From contig NZ_JAAGPI010000011.1 of NCBI RefSeq assembly GCF_017104715.1, positions 1-64,000 of the forward strand: a stretch of DNA of 64,000 nucleotides, in the 5' to 3' direction. The DNA comes from Burkholderia sp. Ac-20365 (lineage in GTDB: Bacteria; Pseudomonadota; Gammaproteobacteria; Burkholderiales; Burkholderiaceae). A program made the translations under genes and the position numbers. A model generated the notes under the pieces. It had not been told where the DNA came from, ran no database searches, and worked only from the letters and a program-made list of their open reading frames with translations. Shown in pieces: positions 1 through 9,509 of this stretch. Positions within the stretch are counted from its first letter, which is position 1; the number at the start of each line of letters is the position of its first letter.

Positions 1-1358
1 TGTTGCGCGACGGCCGGTGCGCGCGCCGGCTGCGGCGGCGTGACGGGTTCGACGCGCACACGCGCTTTCGCATCCAGCTCGCGATGCAGACGACAATACG
101 TCGCGACCGTCAGACCGAGCGCGACGCCAAATACGAGTCCCGAGAAACGCGGCCCGAGCGGATTGCCGCCGATCGACGTGGCGGGCAACGCGGCGAGCAG
201 CAGGATCGAGCGCCCGAACACAGGCAGGAGCGGCGCGCCGGGGCTTTTCGCGCGCCATCGCCGGTAAGCGAGCGCGCAATGCGCCAACGTCACGAGCACA
301 GCAAGCGGCAGTCCGATACCGAACAGGATGCCGCCCGCAAACAGCTGATACATCCAGAAGTTGTGGCCTGCCGCCCATTCGCGGATCGCATAGAAGTCCT
401 TCTCGCTGATCTGGCCGGCCAGATCGGGCAGATACTGCGGCGAGTAGCGATAGTAGTGGCCGTAGCCTTCGCCGAGCAGCAGCGACTGCGTCGACGAGGT
501 GACCTGGTCGAACTGGTCCTTGATTTCGGCCAGACGCGTGATCGTGGTCGGATCCTTGCCCGTCTGCGTGTTGGAGGCGGCCGTGAAACGCTGCATCCAG
601 TGTTCGCTGACGGACGGCAGGCTCAGCACGGCGAGCGCGCCAATCGCGCCGAGCACGACGCTCACGATAAATGCGCGCAATGCCGAGCGCAGCAGATAGC
701 GCAGCGATGGCGCGCTCATCCACGCGGCCATCATGAACAGCAGCACCGTGCCGACCAGCAGGCTGCGCGTGACGCTCAACAGCTCGACGAGCACCGTGCC
801 GGCGAACACCGCGAGCATGAACGGCGAAAAGCGCCGCGCCAGCACGAATTCGTGCAGCAGTACGCCTTGCAGTCCGAGCAGCGTCACCGAGACGATCCGG
901 AAGCGCACGTCGGCAATGCCGCCCATGCCGCCGCCCGTCGCGAGGCCGAAGATGAACGTAAAGACGAGACAGATCAGATTGGCCCAGAAGAGCGCCTTTT
1001 CCATCTGCCCGATGCGCTGTTCATGCCACGGATGGACCGCCATCGCGTAACCGAGCAGGAATAACAGGAACGGCAACACGACACGCAGATAATTGCCGAA
1101 ATCGTTGTCCTGCACGAGTTGCGATATCAGGCTGCCCGGCACGCTCAACACGAGGCAGAACGTGACGAAGCGGCGTAATGGCGACACCTGCTTGAAGCGC
1201 GGCGCGATGAAGATCAGCGCGACCGCGGCGGCGAGCACCGGCGCGACGAGCAGAATCTGCGCGGCGTGGCCCGAATCGGCGTCTGGCGCCTTGTAGTCGA
1301 GCGCGAGCGGGCACAAGCACATCCAGATCCACAACGTAGCGTACCTGTTGTTACGCAT
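1..1358 (-). CDS. O-antigen ligase/polymerase-like membrane protein (3' end outside window)
   Basis: The reading frame starts at an ATG on the minus strand (1356-1358) behind a GGGAGAGGGAG-type ribosome binding site and runs off the left edge, giving 452 codons without a stop. The product is very hydrophobic, with about ten apparent membrane spans. A periplasmic-loop signature GHNFWMYQLFAGG near residue 330 resembles the His-containing Wzy_C motif of O-antigen ligases and Wzy polymerases. The likely role is polymerising, or transferring to a carrier, a surface polysaccharide at the periplasmic face of the inner membrane. Acyltransferase, flippase and glycosyltransferase neighbours support this. 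Ligase and polymerase cannot be told apart from sequence alone. The end of the protein is missing. Confidence 0.75.
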   Translation of the reverse strand, partial: MRNNRYATLWIWMCLCPLALDYKAPDADSGHAAQILLVAPVLAAAVALIFIAPRFKQVSPLRRFVTFCLVLSVPGSLISQLVQDNDFGNYLRVVLPFLLFLLGYAMAVHPWHEQRIGQMEKALFWANLICLVFTFIFGLATGGGMGGIADVRFRIVSVTLLGLQGVLLHEFVLARRFSPFMLAVFAGTVLVELLSVTRSLLVGTVLLFMMAAWMSAPSLRYLLRSALRAFIVSVVLGAIGALAVLSLPSVSEHWMQRFTAASNTQTGKDPTTITRLAEIKDQFDQVTSSTQSLLLGEGYGHYYRYSPQYLPDLAGQISEKDFYAIREWAAGHNFWMYQLFAGGILFGIGLPLAVLVTLAHCALAYRRWRAKSPGAPLLPVFGRSILLLAALPATSIGGNPLGPRFSGLVFGVALGLTVATYCRLHRELDAKARVRVEPVTPPQPARAPAVAQ

Positions 1359-1745
1359 CGACGAATCTCCCTCTCCCGGTGCGATGTAGTCAGCGTGTCA
1401 CGGCAACGCGCGCCACTGTTCAGTCTGAATATAAATGGATGGCTTACGGTGAAGTCCGGCGCAGGCGAAATACACCTGGGTTCTGGCGGGGGCAAACGAT
1501 GCAGGCAAAGACCTTTGGTCAGACGGTTTGACATGCCCGTCGATGCTGTCCGACAACGACGGCAACTTGGCGTGCGAGAGCAAGGCCAAGCAAGCAACAT
1601 GGCTGCAGTATCGTGCGAAAAAGTGCCAGTTTGCGCGGCTTTTCAGGCCGCACATAGCAACGGCGCGCCCGCACGACAAGGCAGTGGATCTCCACGTGGC
1701 GGCTCACAAAGAACGATCAGCAAACGACGTCGAAGGGGAACAGGC
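1359..1745. other. Intergenic region between divergent polysaccharide genes
   Basis: This 387-base gap separates the leftward ligase-like gene from the rightward acyltransferase, so it should carry both promoters. I see no convincing -35/-10 pair, hairpin or conserved coding frame. An upstream in-frame extension of the acyltransferase would add about 160 residues without family resemblance, so I treat the whole stretch as non-coding. Confidence 0.5.
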
Positions 1746-2891
1746 ATGAAGCTATTCGGCAGCGCGCAATCGATGACGCGGGGCAGGTCGGTCGAACTCG
1801 ACTTCGTGCGCGGCATCGCGATTCTCGCGGTGATGGGGTACCACTTCCATGTGAATCAGACGGGCAGCGCGCTGATCTCGATCATCGAGTATCCGCTGAA
1901 GAGCTTTGGTCGCGAGGGCGTGAACCTGTTCTTCACGCTGAGCGGTTTTCTGGTCGGCGGGCTGCTGCTGCGGCAGTATGCGGAGACGGGCCACGTCGAC
2001 GCGCGCCGCTTCATCGTGAGGCGGATGTTCAAGATCTGGCCCGCGTATTACGTGCTGATCCTCTTCCATACGATCGCGGGCCGCCATCCGCTCGATTCGT
2101 TCCTGTGGCAAAACCTGACCCACCTGCAGAACTACTTCGGCTCGTCGATCTCGCAGACGTGGAGTCTCGCTGTAGAAGAGCATTTCTATCTGTTCCTGCC
2201 TGCCGTGCTGCTGCTGTTCGCGCGCTGGAAAATGCGCGCGGGTTCGATTATCGGCGTGCTCGGCGGCATTTGCCTGATCGTGCTGATCGCGCGCTGTCTC
2301 GAAGTCGCGGGCGGCGATCTGCAGGCGGCGTTCTTCTATACGCAGTACCGGATCGACAGTCTGCTGTATGGCGTGATACTCGCCGCGATCTACTGGATGA
2401 AGCCCGAAATCTATCAGGGCATCGCGAAGCGCACGTACTGGCTGCTCGCGATGGTGGCGGTGCTGGTTGCGTGGCTCGTGCTCGCCACCAAGAACGAACC
2501 GCTCGACGAAAGCATCGGCTACACGATCCAGGCGATCGGCTATTGCGCGTTCATCGTGCTGATGCTCGAGCATTCGGGCAAGGCGCGCGAGTCCCGTGCG
2601 TATCGGGCGATTGCGTGGCTCGGTGTGTATTCGTACGGGATCTACCTGTGGCATTCGCTCGCGCTCGCGCCTGGCGACATCGTGATCCGCAAGACCACGG
2701 CGCTCGGCTTGCCGCCCGCCGCGATCTGGTTCATCGCGCTGGCCGCGCAGGCGGCTGTCGCGATCATCGCGGGATATGTGATGACCCGCGCCGTCGAGTA
2801 TCCGTTCCTGCGCTTGCGCAATGCGCTGTTCCCGGCAAAGCGCAACGCATCGGTGCGCGAAGAAATGCCCGTCGGTGGGCAGTTGTCCTGA
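1746..2891 (+). CDS. Acyltransferase family 3 membrane protein
   Basis: A 381-residue integral membrane protein of the acyltransferase 3 (OafA/YrhL-like) family, which moves acetyl or other acyl groups onto polysaccharide sugars. The N-terminus holds the family start ELDFVRGIAILAVMGYHFH, with the conserved Arg and His. This is followed by FFTLSGFLVGG and then WSLAVEEHFYLFLP, the usual central signature. About ten membrane helices follow. The start chosen is the ATG preceded by GAAGGGGAACAGGC; the frame is open further upstream but without family sequence. A second acyltransferase lies 87 bases downstream, so the pair probably decorates the polymer made by this cluster. The acceptor sugar cannot be deduced. 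Confidence 0.88.
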   Translation: MKLFGSAQSMTRGRSVELDFVRGIAILAVMGYHFHVNQTGSALISIIEYPLKSFGREGVNLFFTLSGFLVGGLLLRQYAETGHVDARRFIVRRMFKIWPAYYVLILFHTIAGRHPLDSFLWQNLTHLQNYFGSSISQTWSLAVEEHFYLFLPAVLLLFARWKMRAGSIIGVLGGICLIVLIARCLEVAGGDLQAAFFYTQYRIDSLLYGVILAAIYWMKPEIYQGIAKRTYWLLAMVAVLVAWLVLATKNEPLDESIGYTIQAIGYCAFIVLMLEHSGKARESRAYRAIAWLGVYSYGIYLWHSLALAPGDIVIRKTTALGLPPAAIWFIALAAQAAVAIIAGYVMTRAVEYPFLRLRNALFPAKRNASVREEMPVGGQLS

Positions 2892-2978
2892 GTCCGGCAC
2901 ATTCCATGCTGTAACGTGCTGCACGCGTCGCGTGCACACAGGCGGGCGATGCATCCGGCCCGCAAGGGGAGGTTTTGC

Positions 2979-4322
2979 GTGAGCTTCACAGGAACGCTGA
3001 AATGGCTCGACCGTTTCAGTCATCGCTGTGTGGAGCGGACACGTGCGAGCACGGCGGCTGTGCATGCCGGTTCGCACGCCGCTGCGCACGCCGCTACACA
3101 CGTTTCGTCAGTCGCTACCGCAACGCGTGCGTCCATCACCCACGCGGCACGCGACGACGCCCGCATCGCCGCGCTCGATGCGGGCCGTGCGCTTGCCATC
3201 GTCGGCGTGATTTTCGTGCATCTCAGCCTCTACTTGCCTGCGCTGCCGCCGTGGCTGCGGGTCATCGCGGGCATGGGGCAATATGGCGTGCAGCTGTTCT
3301 TCGTGATCAGCGCGGTGACGATCATGTTCACGCTCGAAGACGAAGCGAGGCGCTTCGGCGACCGCCACTCGCTGATCGCGCGGCGTTTCTACATCAAGCG
3401 TTTCTTCCGGATCGCGCCGCTGTATTACGTCGCCATTGCTGTCTATTCGATCGGTAATTTTCTGGCGGAACGTTTCGACGCGCAGGTCACGGCGCCGCAT
3501 AGTGTCGCCGATGTCGTCGCCAATCTCGTCTTCATTCATGCGTGGGTGCCAGGCGCCATCGATACCGTGGTGCCGGGCGGCTGGTCGATCGGCGTGGAGA
3601 TGTGCTTCTACCTGTTCGCGCCGCTCATCTTCGTCGCGACGCGCACGCGGCGTGGCTTGTGGCGCACCGCGCTCGCGCTGCTGGCGTTGAGTGCCGTCGT
3701 GCTGACGGCAGGCGCATGCGCCGACGACGCCTGCACCGTCGAAAACAACTCGTTCCTCTACTACTGGCCGCCGACGCAGTTACCGTGCTTCGTGATCGGT
3801 TTCGTACTCGCGCGCTACGGCAGGCGGCTGCTGTTACGCGACGGCATGAAACTGTCGATGTTCGGCATGGCGTGTGCGCTCGCTGCCTGCGTCGTGCTGC
3901 TGGCGCTGCTCTACGCGACGGGTTCGGGGCTGGGCCTTGCGCACTGGCTCGCGCCGACGGTGGCCGCATGCGCGGCGGCCGCGTTTCTGTTGCTGTTGTC
4001 GCAAATGCCGCGGCGCTATCCGGGCGAGCGCATTGTCGCCGCGTTCGGGCAGAACAGCTACGGGCTCTATGTCTGGAGCTTCGTCGCGATCCTGATGGTG
4101 CGCGCCGCGTTGAAGACGCCGCTTGATGCACTCGACTTTCGCGAGCCCGTGCTCGGCTTCGCGATTGCGGCCGTGTTCGCGTGCGGCGCGAGCTATGTGG
4201 CCGCACGGATCAGCGCGGTGCGGATCGAGCGTCCTTGCTCGCAATGGGCGCGTGAAGTGCTGTTGCCGCGCGTGGCAAGCGACAAGCGCATGCAGCGGGT
4301 AGGAAGCGAAACGTCGGAATGA
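2979..4322 (+). CDS. Acyltransferase family 3 membrane protein, second copy
   Basis: A 447-residue membrane acyltransferase of the same superfamily as the preceding gene but clearly diverged. After an unusual Ala/His/Thr-rich N-terminal stretch of about 55 residues, the family motif appears as IAALDAGRALAIVGVIFVH. It is followed by LFFVISAVTIMF and GGWSIGVEMCFYLFAPL. I choose the GTG at 2979 because AAGGGGAGG sits six bases upstream at 2964-2972; the GTG at 2916 and ATG at 2949 have no comparable site. It follows the first acyltransferase on the same strand and is probably co-transcribed. Two adjacent acyltransferases suggest a multiply acylated polymer. Confidence 0.85.
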   Translation: MSFTGTLKWLDRFSHRCVERTRASTAAVHAGSHAAAHAATHVSSVATATRASITHAARDDARIAALDAGRALAIVGVIFVHLSLYLPALPPWLRVIAGMGQYGVQLFFVISAVTIMFTLEDEARRFGDRHSLIARRFYIKRFFRIAPLYYVAIAVYSIGNFLAERFDAQVTAPHSVADVVANLVFIHAWVPGAIDTVVPGGWSIGVEMCFYLFAPLIFVATRTRRGLWRTALALLALSAVVLTAGACADDACTVENNSFLYYWPPTQLPCFVIGFVLARYGRRLLLRDGMKLSMFGMACALAACVVLLALLYATGSGLGLAHWLAPTVAACAAAAFLLLLSQMPRRYPGERIVAAFGQNSYGLYVWSFVAILMVRAALKTPLDALDFREPVLGFAIAAVFACGASYVAARISAVRIERPCSQWAREVLLPRVASDKRMQRVGSETSE

Positions 4323-4388
4323 ATAGCGCGCTTGCGACGCGCTACCGATGCATGGAGTCTTCTCTGTTTTGACGACGCGCGCGCTGCT

Positions 4389-5678
4389 TCACACGCGCGT
4401 CTCGACAGCCGCCGTGATCGCCTGGCGCAGCGTCTCCTTGAACTGGCCGAGCGTGTTGCGCGCGAGCAGATGATCGAGGGGCCGCTGATGCTTTTCGCCG
4501 CGCTCCCACTGCGCGGCGATCTCACCGAGCGCGCGCGTGATCGATTCCGCCGACAGATCGTCCAGACAGGGCCCGAGCTTGCCATCGCGGCAGAACCAGC
4601 CGATCAACCCATCGCTCGTCGCGATCACGGGCTTGTCGAAGCGGTAAGCCTGCACGAGCACGCCGCTCATCCCGTAGTGGCCCTTGTAGCCGAGCCAGAC
4701 GACATCGCATGCCGAGAACAGGTCGCGCTCCATCTCGTTCGAAATGAAGCGATCGAGGATCACGGGCGCGGGCTTGAGGATCGGAATGAACGCGCGCATA
4801 AAGCCGCGAATTTCCTGGTCCTGTTCGCCTGCGAGCAGCAGCGTCGGCGCGTCCTTCATGCCGGCCAGCGCTTCGGCCAGCTCGCAAATGCCTTTGCGTT
4901 CGGTGATCGAGCCGTACACCAGCAGATAGCGGCCAGCGGGATCGAGCCCGAGACGCTCGCGCGCGACGAGCGGGTCTTCCGCCTTCGCATCGGGGAACGG
5001 ATCGGCGACATATGCGACGGCGGCGCCGTGCTTCGGCTTCGCGCGGCCGACCCACTCGGACAATGTCGGATCGATCGACAGCAGCGTGCGTAGTCCTTTG
5101 GTATGCACAGCGCGGCGAAACAGCAGCGACTTCAGCGTATTGACGAGCGGGCGTCCCGGCGTGCGCACGCCGACCTTGCGGTGATGGAAGGTCGCGCGCA
5201 TCGTGATCGCGATCCACGGGGTCCGGCCGAACGGCGAGCCGAGCAAGGGCAGCGCGTGGAAGAAGTAATCGACATACGGTACGACGACCAGACGCACGCG
5301 CTCAGCATGCTTGACGGAGTCGTAAGCGAGCTTGAAATAGGCATGAAAGCGCGCGTAGCTGACGCGCCGGATACCGCGGCTGTCGCGCCGGCTTTCAGTA
5401 TCGACGAATGCGATCTGCAGATCCTCGCGATTGGCCGACATGATCTCGCGCGCGAGGCGATGATCCTCGTTCGAGTTCTCAGTGACGACGAGCACGGGAT
5501 AGCCTGCCTCGAGACAGGCCTGCGCGATCCATTCGACATAACGCCACCGATGCCCCGTGAAATTCGGCTCGATGATGACGACATAGCCGAGTCTCGCGGC
5601 ATCGGCGATGGGTGGTTCAACGGGCACGAGATGGGTAGCACGTTCCATGGCGATCTTGAGGAGCAGCCTTGCGATCAC
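4389..5678 (-). CDS. Glycosyltransferase, GT4-like
   Basis: A 429-residue cytosolic protein with a two-lobed GT-B layout. The N-terminal lobe begins VVIIEPNFTGHRWRYVEWI. The C-terminal lobe contains the YLLVYGSITERKG strand-loop and a donor-binding region around SACDVVWLGYKGHYGMSGVL, leading into KPVIATSDG. It probably adds one sugar of the repeat unit from a nucleotide sugar. The frame opens at a GTG (5678) with AAGGG about 11 bases upstream; an ATG at 5648 is possible and would shorten it by ten residues. It is convergent with the acyltransferases and divergent from the flippase. The sugar specificity is unknown. Confidence 0.78.
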   Translation of the reverse strand: MIARLLLKIAMERATHLVPVEPPIADAARLGYVVIIEPNFTGHRWRYVEWIAQACLEAGYPVLVVTENSNEDHRLAREIMSANREDLQIAFVDTESRRDSRGIRRVSYARFHAYFKLAYDSVKHAERVRLVVVPYVDYFFHALPLLGSPFGRTPWIAITMRATFHHRKVGVRTPGRPLVNTLKSLLFRRAVHTKGLRTLLSIDPTLSEWVGRAKPKHGAAVAYVADPFPDAKAEDPLVARERLGLDPAGRYLLVYGSITERKGICELAEALAGMKDAPTLLLAGEQDQEIRGFMRAFIPILKPAPVILDRFISNEMERDLFSACDVVWLGYKGHYGMSGVLVQAYRFDKPVIATSDGLIGWFCRDGKLGPCLDDLSAESITRALGEIAAQWERGEKHQRPLDHLLARNTLGQFKETLRQAITAAVETRV

Positions 5679-5983
5679 CTTAGCATCAGCCCTTCGCCGC
5701 GAACCGACAATTTCGCCAATTGTTTGGCGACAACAGACAGCCGGCAGGGCCCGGTTGCCGAATCTGACTGACAGATGGCGTCCGTACGCGAGTGTGGCGA
5801 GTTACCTTGAGGGACGGCGTGCGCGAGTCGGCGGCGAGATTGTGCCTGCCCGTCTGGCGCGTGCACCAGCATGCGCAACGGGTCGCGGCAGTCCCGCGTC
5901 ATCACGTGTTCGCATGGAATCGGAGAAGCGCGCTACCGCGCGTGCTCCGTCGGTCGTCAACAGGGAGAAAAAGATTGCGGACG
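5679..5983. other. Intergenic region upstream of the flippase gene
   Basis: About 305 bases lie between divergent glycosyltransferase and flippase genes. It should contain both promoters, but no clear sigma-70 pair or operator stands out. CAGGGAGA near 5961-5968 may be the flippase ribosome binding site if a TTG start at 5975 is used in place of the ATG at 5984. Confidence 0.4.
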
Positions 5984-7222
5984 ATGAGGCTACCGGCGTT
6001 CTCGTTCAGGGCTGGCCTGGGTTCGAGCGCAGCAACATGGGTGCTGTTGCAGCAGGTGTTGATGCGCGGGCTCGTGGCCGTCAAGTTTCTCGCGATCGGC
6101 CGCATTCTCGGGCCGGAAGCGATCGGCAGCGTGAGCGTGGCGCTGCTCGCCGTCGCCATTGCGGAGGCGATGTCGGACACGGGCCTGTCGCAGGCAGTGA
6201 TCCAGGGCCAGGCCGCGCCGACGCGCGATGAACTCGGCGCCGTCTGGACCACGCTCGCAACGCGTGGCCTGATCATAGGCGTGGCGCTCGTTGCAATCGC
6301 GCCGCTGATGAACAGCCAGTTCCATCTGGGCGGCGCGCTGCTGCTGTTGCAACTCGCCGCGCTGCTGCCGCTGTTGCGCGGCGTCGCGTCGCCGGCGTAT
6401 TACGTCGTGCAGCGCGAGCGGCGCTTTCAGCATGTTGCGCTGATCGAAGTGTCGGCGGCTTTTGTCGACTGCTGTTGCGGGCTTGCGCTCGCGCTGGCCG
6501 GTGCGGGTGCTTACTCGGTGCTGCTCGGGATGATCGTCGGCGAGTCGCTGAAGACGACGCTCACGTGGGTCACGATGAGCCCGCGTCCGCCGATCCGTTT
6601 GCGCTGGTCGGGCATTGGCCATTACATCGGATTCAGCCGCTGGATCTGGGCAGGCAGCGTCGTCAATCTGATCCTCAACCAGTTCGACAAGGTTGTGGTC
6701 GGCAAGCTGCTCGGGCCCGCGCAACTGGGCGCGTATCAGATGTCGTCGCGACTCGCGCAGATGCTGCTCGCCGATGCCGCGATCGCGATGTCGCAATACC
6801 TGTTTCCGACTTTCGCCGCGCGTCATCGCGCTGACCCTCATGCGGCCGCAAAGCTCTTCAAGCGCTATATCGGCGTGATTGCGCTCGGGCTCGTGCTGGT
6901 CGTGATCGTGCTGCGGCTCGCCGCGCAGCCGCTCTTCGCGCTGATCCTCGGACCGGCCTGGCTGCCCGCCGTGCCGCTCTTCAAGATCTTCGTGATCAAC
7001 ATGGCGATCGGCGCGCTGATCGCGGTGCTGGTGTCGTATCTGCGGGCTGTCGGCGACGCGAAGGCGACGACGCAGGCTTCCGTGATCCAGGTCTTCGTGC
7101 TGCTCGCCTGCGTGCCGCCCGCGACGCACTACTGGGGCGTCACGGGCATTGCATGGGCGATGACGGTTGGCCTGAGCTCGGCGGCGGCGTGGATGACGTA
7201 CCGCACAGCGAGGGTCATGTAA
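5984..7222 (+). CDS. Wzx-type polysaccharide flippase
   Basis: A 412-residue polytopic inner-membrane protein resembling the polysaccharide-specific transport (PST) branch of the MOP superfamily. It opens with the typical amphipathic start and first helices (WVLLQQVLMRGLVAVKFLAI, then RILGPEAIGSVSVALL). Later it has FDKVVVGKLLGPAQLGAYQMS, a characteristic family loop. It would flip lipid-linked repeat units to the periplasm. ATG 5984 is chosen for length, but a TTG at 5975 sits at better spacing from GGGAG. Its stop overlaps the next start by one base (TAATG), so the downstream glycosyltransferase is translationally coupled. Confidence 0.85.
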   Translation: MRLPAFSFRAGLGSSAATWVLLQQVLMRGLVAVKFLAIGRILGPEAIGSVSVALLAVAIAEAMSDTGLSQAVIQGQAAPTRDELGAVWTTLATRGLIIGVALVAIAPLMNSQFHLGGALLLLQLAALLPLLRGVASPAYYVVQRERRFQHVALIEVSAAFVDCCCGLALALAGAGAYSVLLGMIVGESLKTTLTWVTMSPRPPIRLRWSGIGHYIGFSRWIWAGSVVNLILNQFDKVVVGKLLGPAQLGAYQMSSRLAQMLLADAAIAMSQYLFPTFAARHRADPHAAAKLFKRYIGVIALGLVLVVIVLRLAAQPLFALILGPAWLPAVPLFKIFVINMAIGALIAVLVSYLRAVGDAKATTQASVIQVFVLLACVPPATHYWGVTGIAWAMTVGLSSAAAWMTYRTARVM

Positions 7223-8289
7223 TGCGGATACTCCATCTCGTGCTGGAGCCGCGTCTGTCGGGTGCCGAGGTGCTCGCGAAGGATCTCGCCATTCATCAGC
7301 AGCGCGACGGCAGCGTGGTCGGCGTGACGGCGCTGATGCCGGAGCGGCCCGACTTCGTACCATTCACGCGCGAGCTGGTGAGCCACGGCGTCGAGTGCGT
7401 GTTTCCGGCGAAGCGCGCAAGCCTGCCCGGCAAGCTGATGCATCTGGCGGGAGTGCTGAGGCGTTTTCGGCCCGACGTCGTGTTCGCGCATGCGACGATC
7501 CCCGCGTTCTATGCACGCGCGCTGCCGAGCAGGGTGCCCGTGGTCTACGTGATGCATTCGGCCGTCAACGATTTCGAGCGCAAGCTGTTTCGCAACGTCG
7601 AGCGCGTGCTGTCGTCGCGGGCGCGCGCGGTGATCGGCGTGTCGCCGGCGAACGTGCGGGACTATAAGGACTGCGTGGGTTCGCATCCGCTGGTGACGCT
7701 GATTCCGAATGGCGTCGACATGTCGCGCTTCGCGTTCGACGACCGGCCGCGGGCAGGCGATACGCCGCCGCAGATCGTGCAGATCGGCCGGTATACGTCG
7801 GTGAAGAACCAGTTGCAGACGGTGCATGCGTTTCGCGAGGTCGCGACGCAGACGGCCGACGTGCGGCTGCAACTGTATGGTGTGGTCGAAGACCCTGCCT
7901 ATCTCGCGGCAATCAGGGATCTCGTGAAGAAGCTAGGGCTCGAAGACCGCGTGAGCGTGGATGGACCGCATACGGATGTGAGCGGCGTGTTGCGCGCGTC
8001 GAGCGTGTTCGCGATGCCGTCGCGTTCGGAAGGGCATAGCATCGCGTTTCTGGAAGCGTTGGCGTCGGGGATTCCCGTCGTCGCGAGCACGATCGCGCCG
8101 TTCCAGTTCGCGAAGACCTTGCCGGCCGTGCAACTCGTCGATACCGACGACACGGCCGCCTATGCAGCCGCGTTACTCGGCGCGCTGGCGCAGCCGAAGA
8201 TGCCGAGGTCGCTGGCGGGCCTCACGCTGCAGGACACGGCACAGCGTTATCTCGCGGTGGCGCAGCAGGTGATCGGGGCGAGGGCTTAG
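7222..8289 (+). CDS. Glycosyltransferase family 4 protein
   Basis: A 355-residue GT-B glycosyltransferase. It starts MRILHLVLEPRLSGAEVLAK, with the glycine-rich first loop of GT4 enzymes. It has VIPNGVD-like LIPNGVDMSRF at mid-protein, and the donor-site EX7E signature as SEGHSIAFLEALASGIPVVAS near residue 280. The start codon overlaps the flippase stop by one base, giving a two-gene unit in which sugar addition and export are made together. It is convergent with the next glycosyltransferase. Donor and acceptor sugars are not predictable. Confidence 0.88.
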   Translation: MRILHLVLEPRLSGAEVLAKDLAIHQQRDGSVVGVTALMPERPDFVPFTRELVSHGVECVFPAKRASLPGKLMHLAGVLRRFRPDVVFAHATIPAFYARALPSRVPVVYVMHSAVNDFERKLFRNVERVLSSRARAVIGVSPANVRDYKDCVGSHPLVTLIPNGVDMSRFAFDDRPRAGDTPPQIVQIGRYTSVKNQLQTVHAFREVATQTADVRLQLYGVVEDPAYLAAIRDLVKKLGLEDRVSVDGPHTDVSGVLRASSVFAMPSRSEGHSIAFLEALASGIPVVASTIAPFQFAKTLPAVQLVDTDDTAAYAAALLGALAQPKMPRSLAGLTLQDTAQRYLAVAQQVIGARA

Positions 8290-8317
8290 CAGGCGCGATA
8301 TCTTGCCTGCCTGGGAA

Positions 8318-8336
8318 GCGTGCCGCCCGGGCACGC
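8318..8336. terminator. Stem-loop between convergent glycosyltransferase genes
   Basis: GCGTGCC (8318-8324) pairs with GGCACGC (8330-8336) across a five-base loop. It lies in the 59-base gap between two convergent genes. There is no adjacent T run, so it is at best a weak or factor-dependent terminator. Confidence 0.3.
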
Positions 8337-8348
8337 GGTGCTACAGGC

Positions 8349-9509
8349 TCAGGGCTTCAATGCCGCGCGAACGATCTCCGCGAGCTTTCTGCCGAGTGTC
8401 GGCGAATTGAGCTGCTGATACTTCGAATAAGCCGCGGCGCCCGCTGCGCGCATCGCTTCAGGTGGCATCGTCCAGACGCGGCGCAGCGTGTCCGCGAGCG
8501 CATCGACGCCGCCTTCGCGCGGATAGAAGAAGCCGGTGCTGCCTTCTTCGACATAGCCCGGTTCCGGGCCCATGTGACGCTGCAATTCGTCGTGCACGAG
8601 AGGCGGCAGGCTCAGCCCGAACATGTGTACCACGCTCAATCCCGCCGCGCCCGGATAGCAGCCGATGCGGCACTGACGGCTGATGGCGGCGATGCGGCTT
8701 TCGTCGAACACGGGACCGTACCAGACGATATAGTCGCGCTCGCCATACATGCGCTTGAGCTGCGCGCCGTGCTTGCCGCCGCCGACGAGATGCAGCGTGA
8801 TCTCATGATCTTCGCTGCGAAGCCGGCCCACGGCTTCGATCAGCGCATCGACGTTCGAGTCGTCGCGTAGCCGTCCGAGGAACAGGATGCCTGTTTCCTT
8901 GCCCGATTTTTCGGCGGGATCGACGGTGTGTTCGACGGTCAGCGAGTTATCGGCCACGATCAGTTTCCCGGAAGGACAACCGACGCTTTCCAGCGAGCGC
9001 TTGGAGGCGTCGGTGTAGCAGATGTACTGCGTCGAGAGCGCGACGGCGACCCGGTAGCACAGCGCCCGGATCATGCCGACGTCTTCTTCATGCCTGTAGA
9101 GCCCCTGACCATGGATCAGGACGGGGATGCGCATCGCGCGGCCGGCCATCAGCGCGAGCCACAGCGACAGATAGCGGATGTCGGCGAACATCAGCACGGC
9201 AGCGGGGCGCTCGCGCACGATTCTTCCGACGACTTCGCGTTGCATGTTGATGCCCGGCGAAAAGACGTGGTTGATCTGCGTTTCCACGAACTCCTCGCAG
9301 GCCGGGCTTTCCCGCGAAAACCCGCTCGATTCGATGCCCGCCGAACTCGCGAAGAGCTTGACGGAAAACAGCCTGTTGAGCGACTCGACGACCTCCATCC
9401 GGTAATGGGCGATCAGCGGCTGTACGTAGAACACGGTCCGCTTGTCAGCGGTTGCCGTGCTTTTGCCCAGCGACGCGGTACTCCAATCGGTAAGCAGTTT
9501 GTCGGTCAC
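8349..9509 (-). CDS. Glycosyltransferase, GT4-like
   Basis: A 386-residue probable GT-B glycosyltransferase. Recognisable parts are FYVQPLIAHYRMEVVESLN at the N-terminus, a central HGQGLYRHEEDVG acceptor-lobe loop, and the C-terminal lobe GILFLGRLRDDSNVDALIEA followed by LHLVGGGKHGAQLK. The EX7E site is poorly preserved, which is common in this subfamily. It begins with GTG (9507-9509) with GAAGGG about ten bases upstream. It lies at the right-hand edge of the polysaccharide cluster, facing an AT-richer gene-free zone that probably holds its promoter. Confidence 0.78.
   Translation of the reverse strand: MTDKLLTDWSTASLGKSTATADKRTVFYVQPLIAHYRMEVVESLNRLFSVKLFASSAGIESSGFSRESPACEEFVETQINHVFSPGINMQREVVGRIVRERPAAVLMFADIRYLSLWLALMAGRAMRIPVLIHGQGLYRHEEDVGMIRALCYRVAVALSTQYICYTDASKRSLESVGCPSGKLIVADNSLTVEHTVDPAEKSGKETGILFLGRLRDDSNVDALIEAVGRLRSEDHEITLHLVGGGKHGAQLKRMYGERDYIVWYGPVFDESRIAAISRQCRIGCYPGAAGLSVVHMFGLSLPPLVHDELQRHMGPEPGYVEEGSTGFFYPREGGVDALADTLRRVWTMPPEAMRAAGAAAYSKYQQLNSPTLGRKLAEIVRAALKP

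Noticed and set aside
3..1064. A 353-codon plus-strand frame at the left edge
   Set aside because: Arg/Gln/Glu-rich and antisense to a membrane protein with clear helices and a family motif; it starts without a ribosome site.
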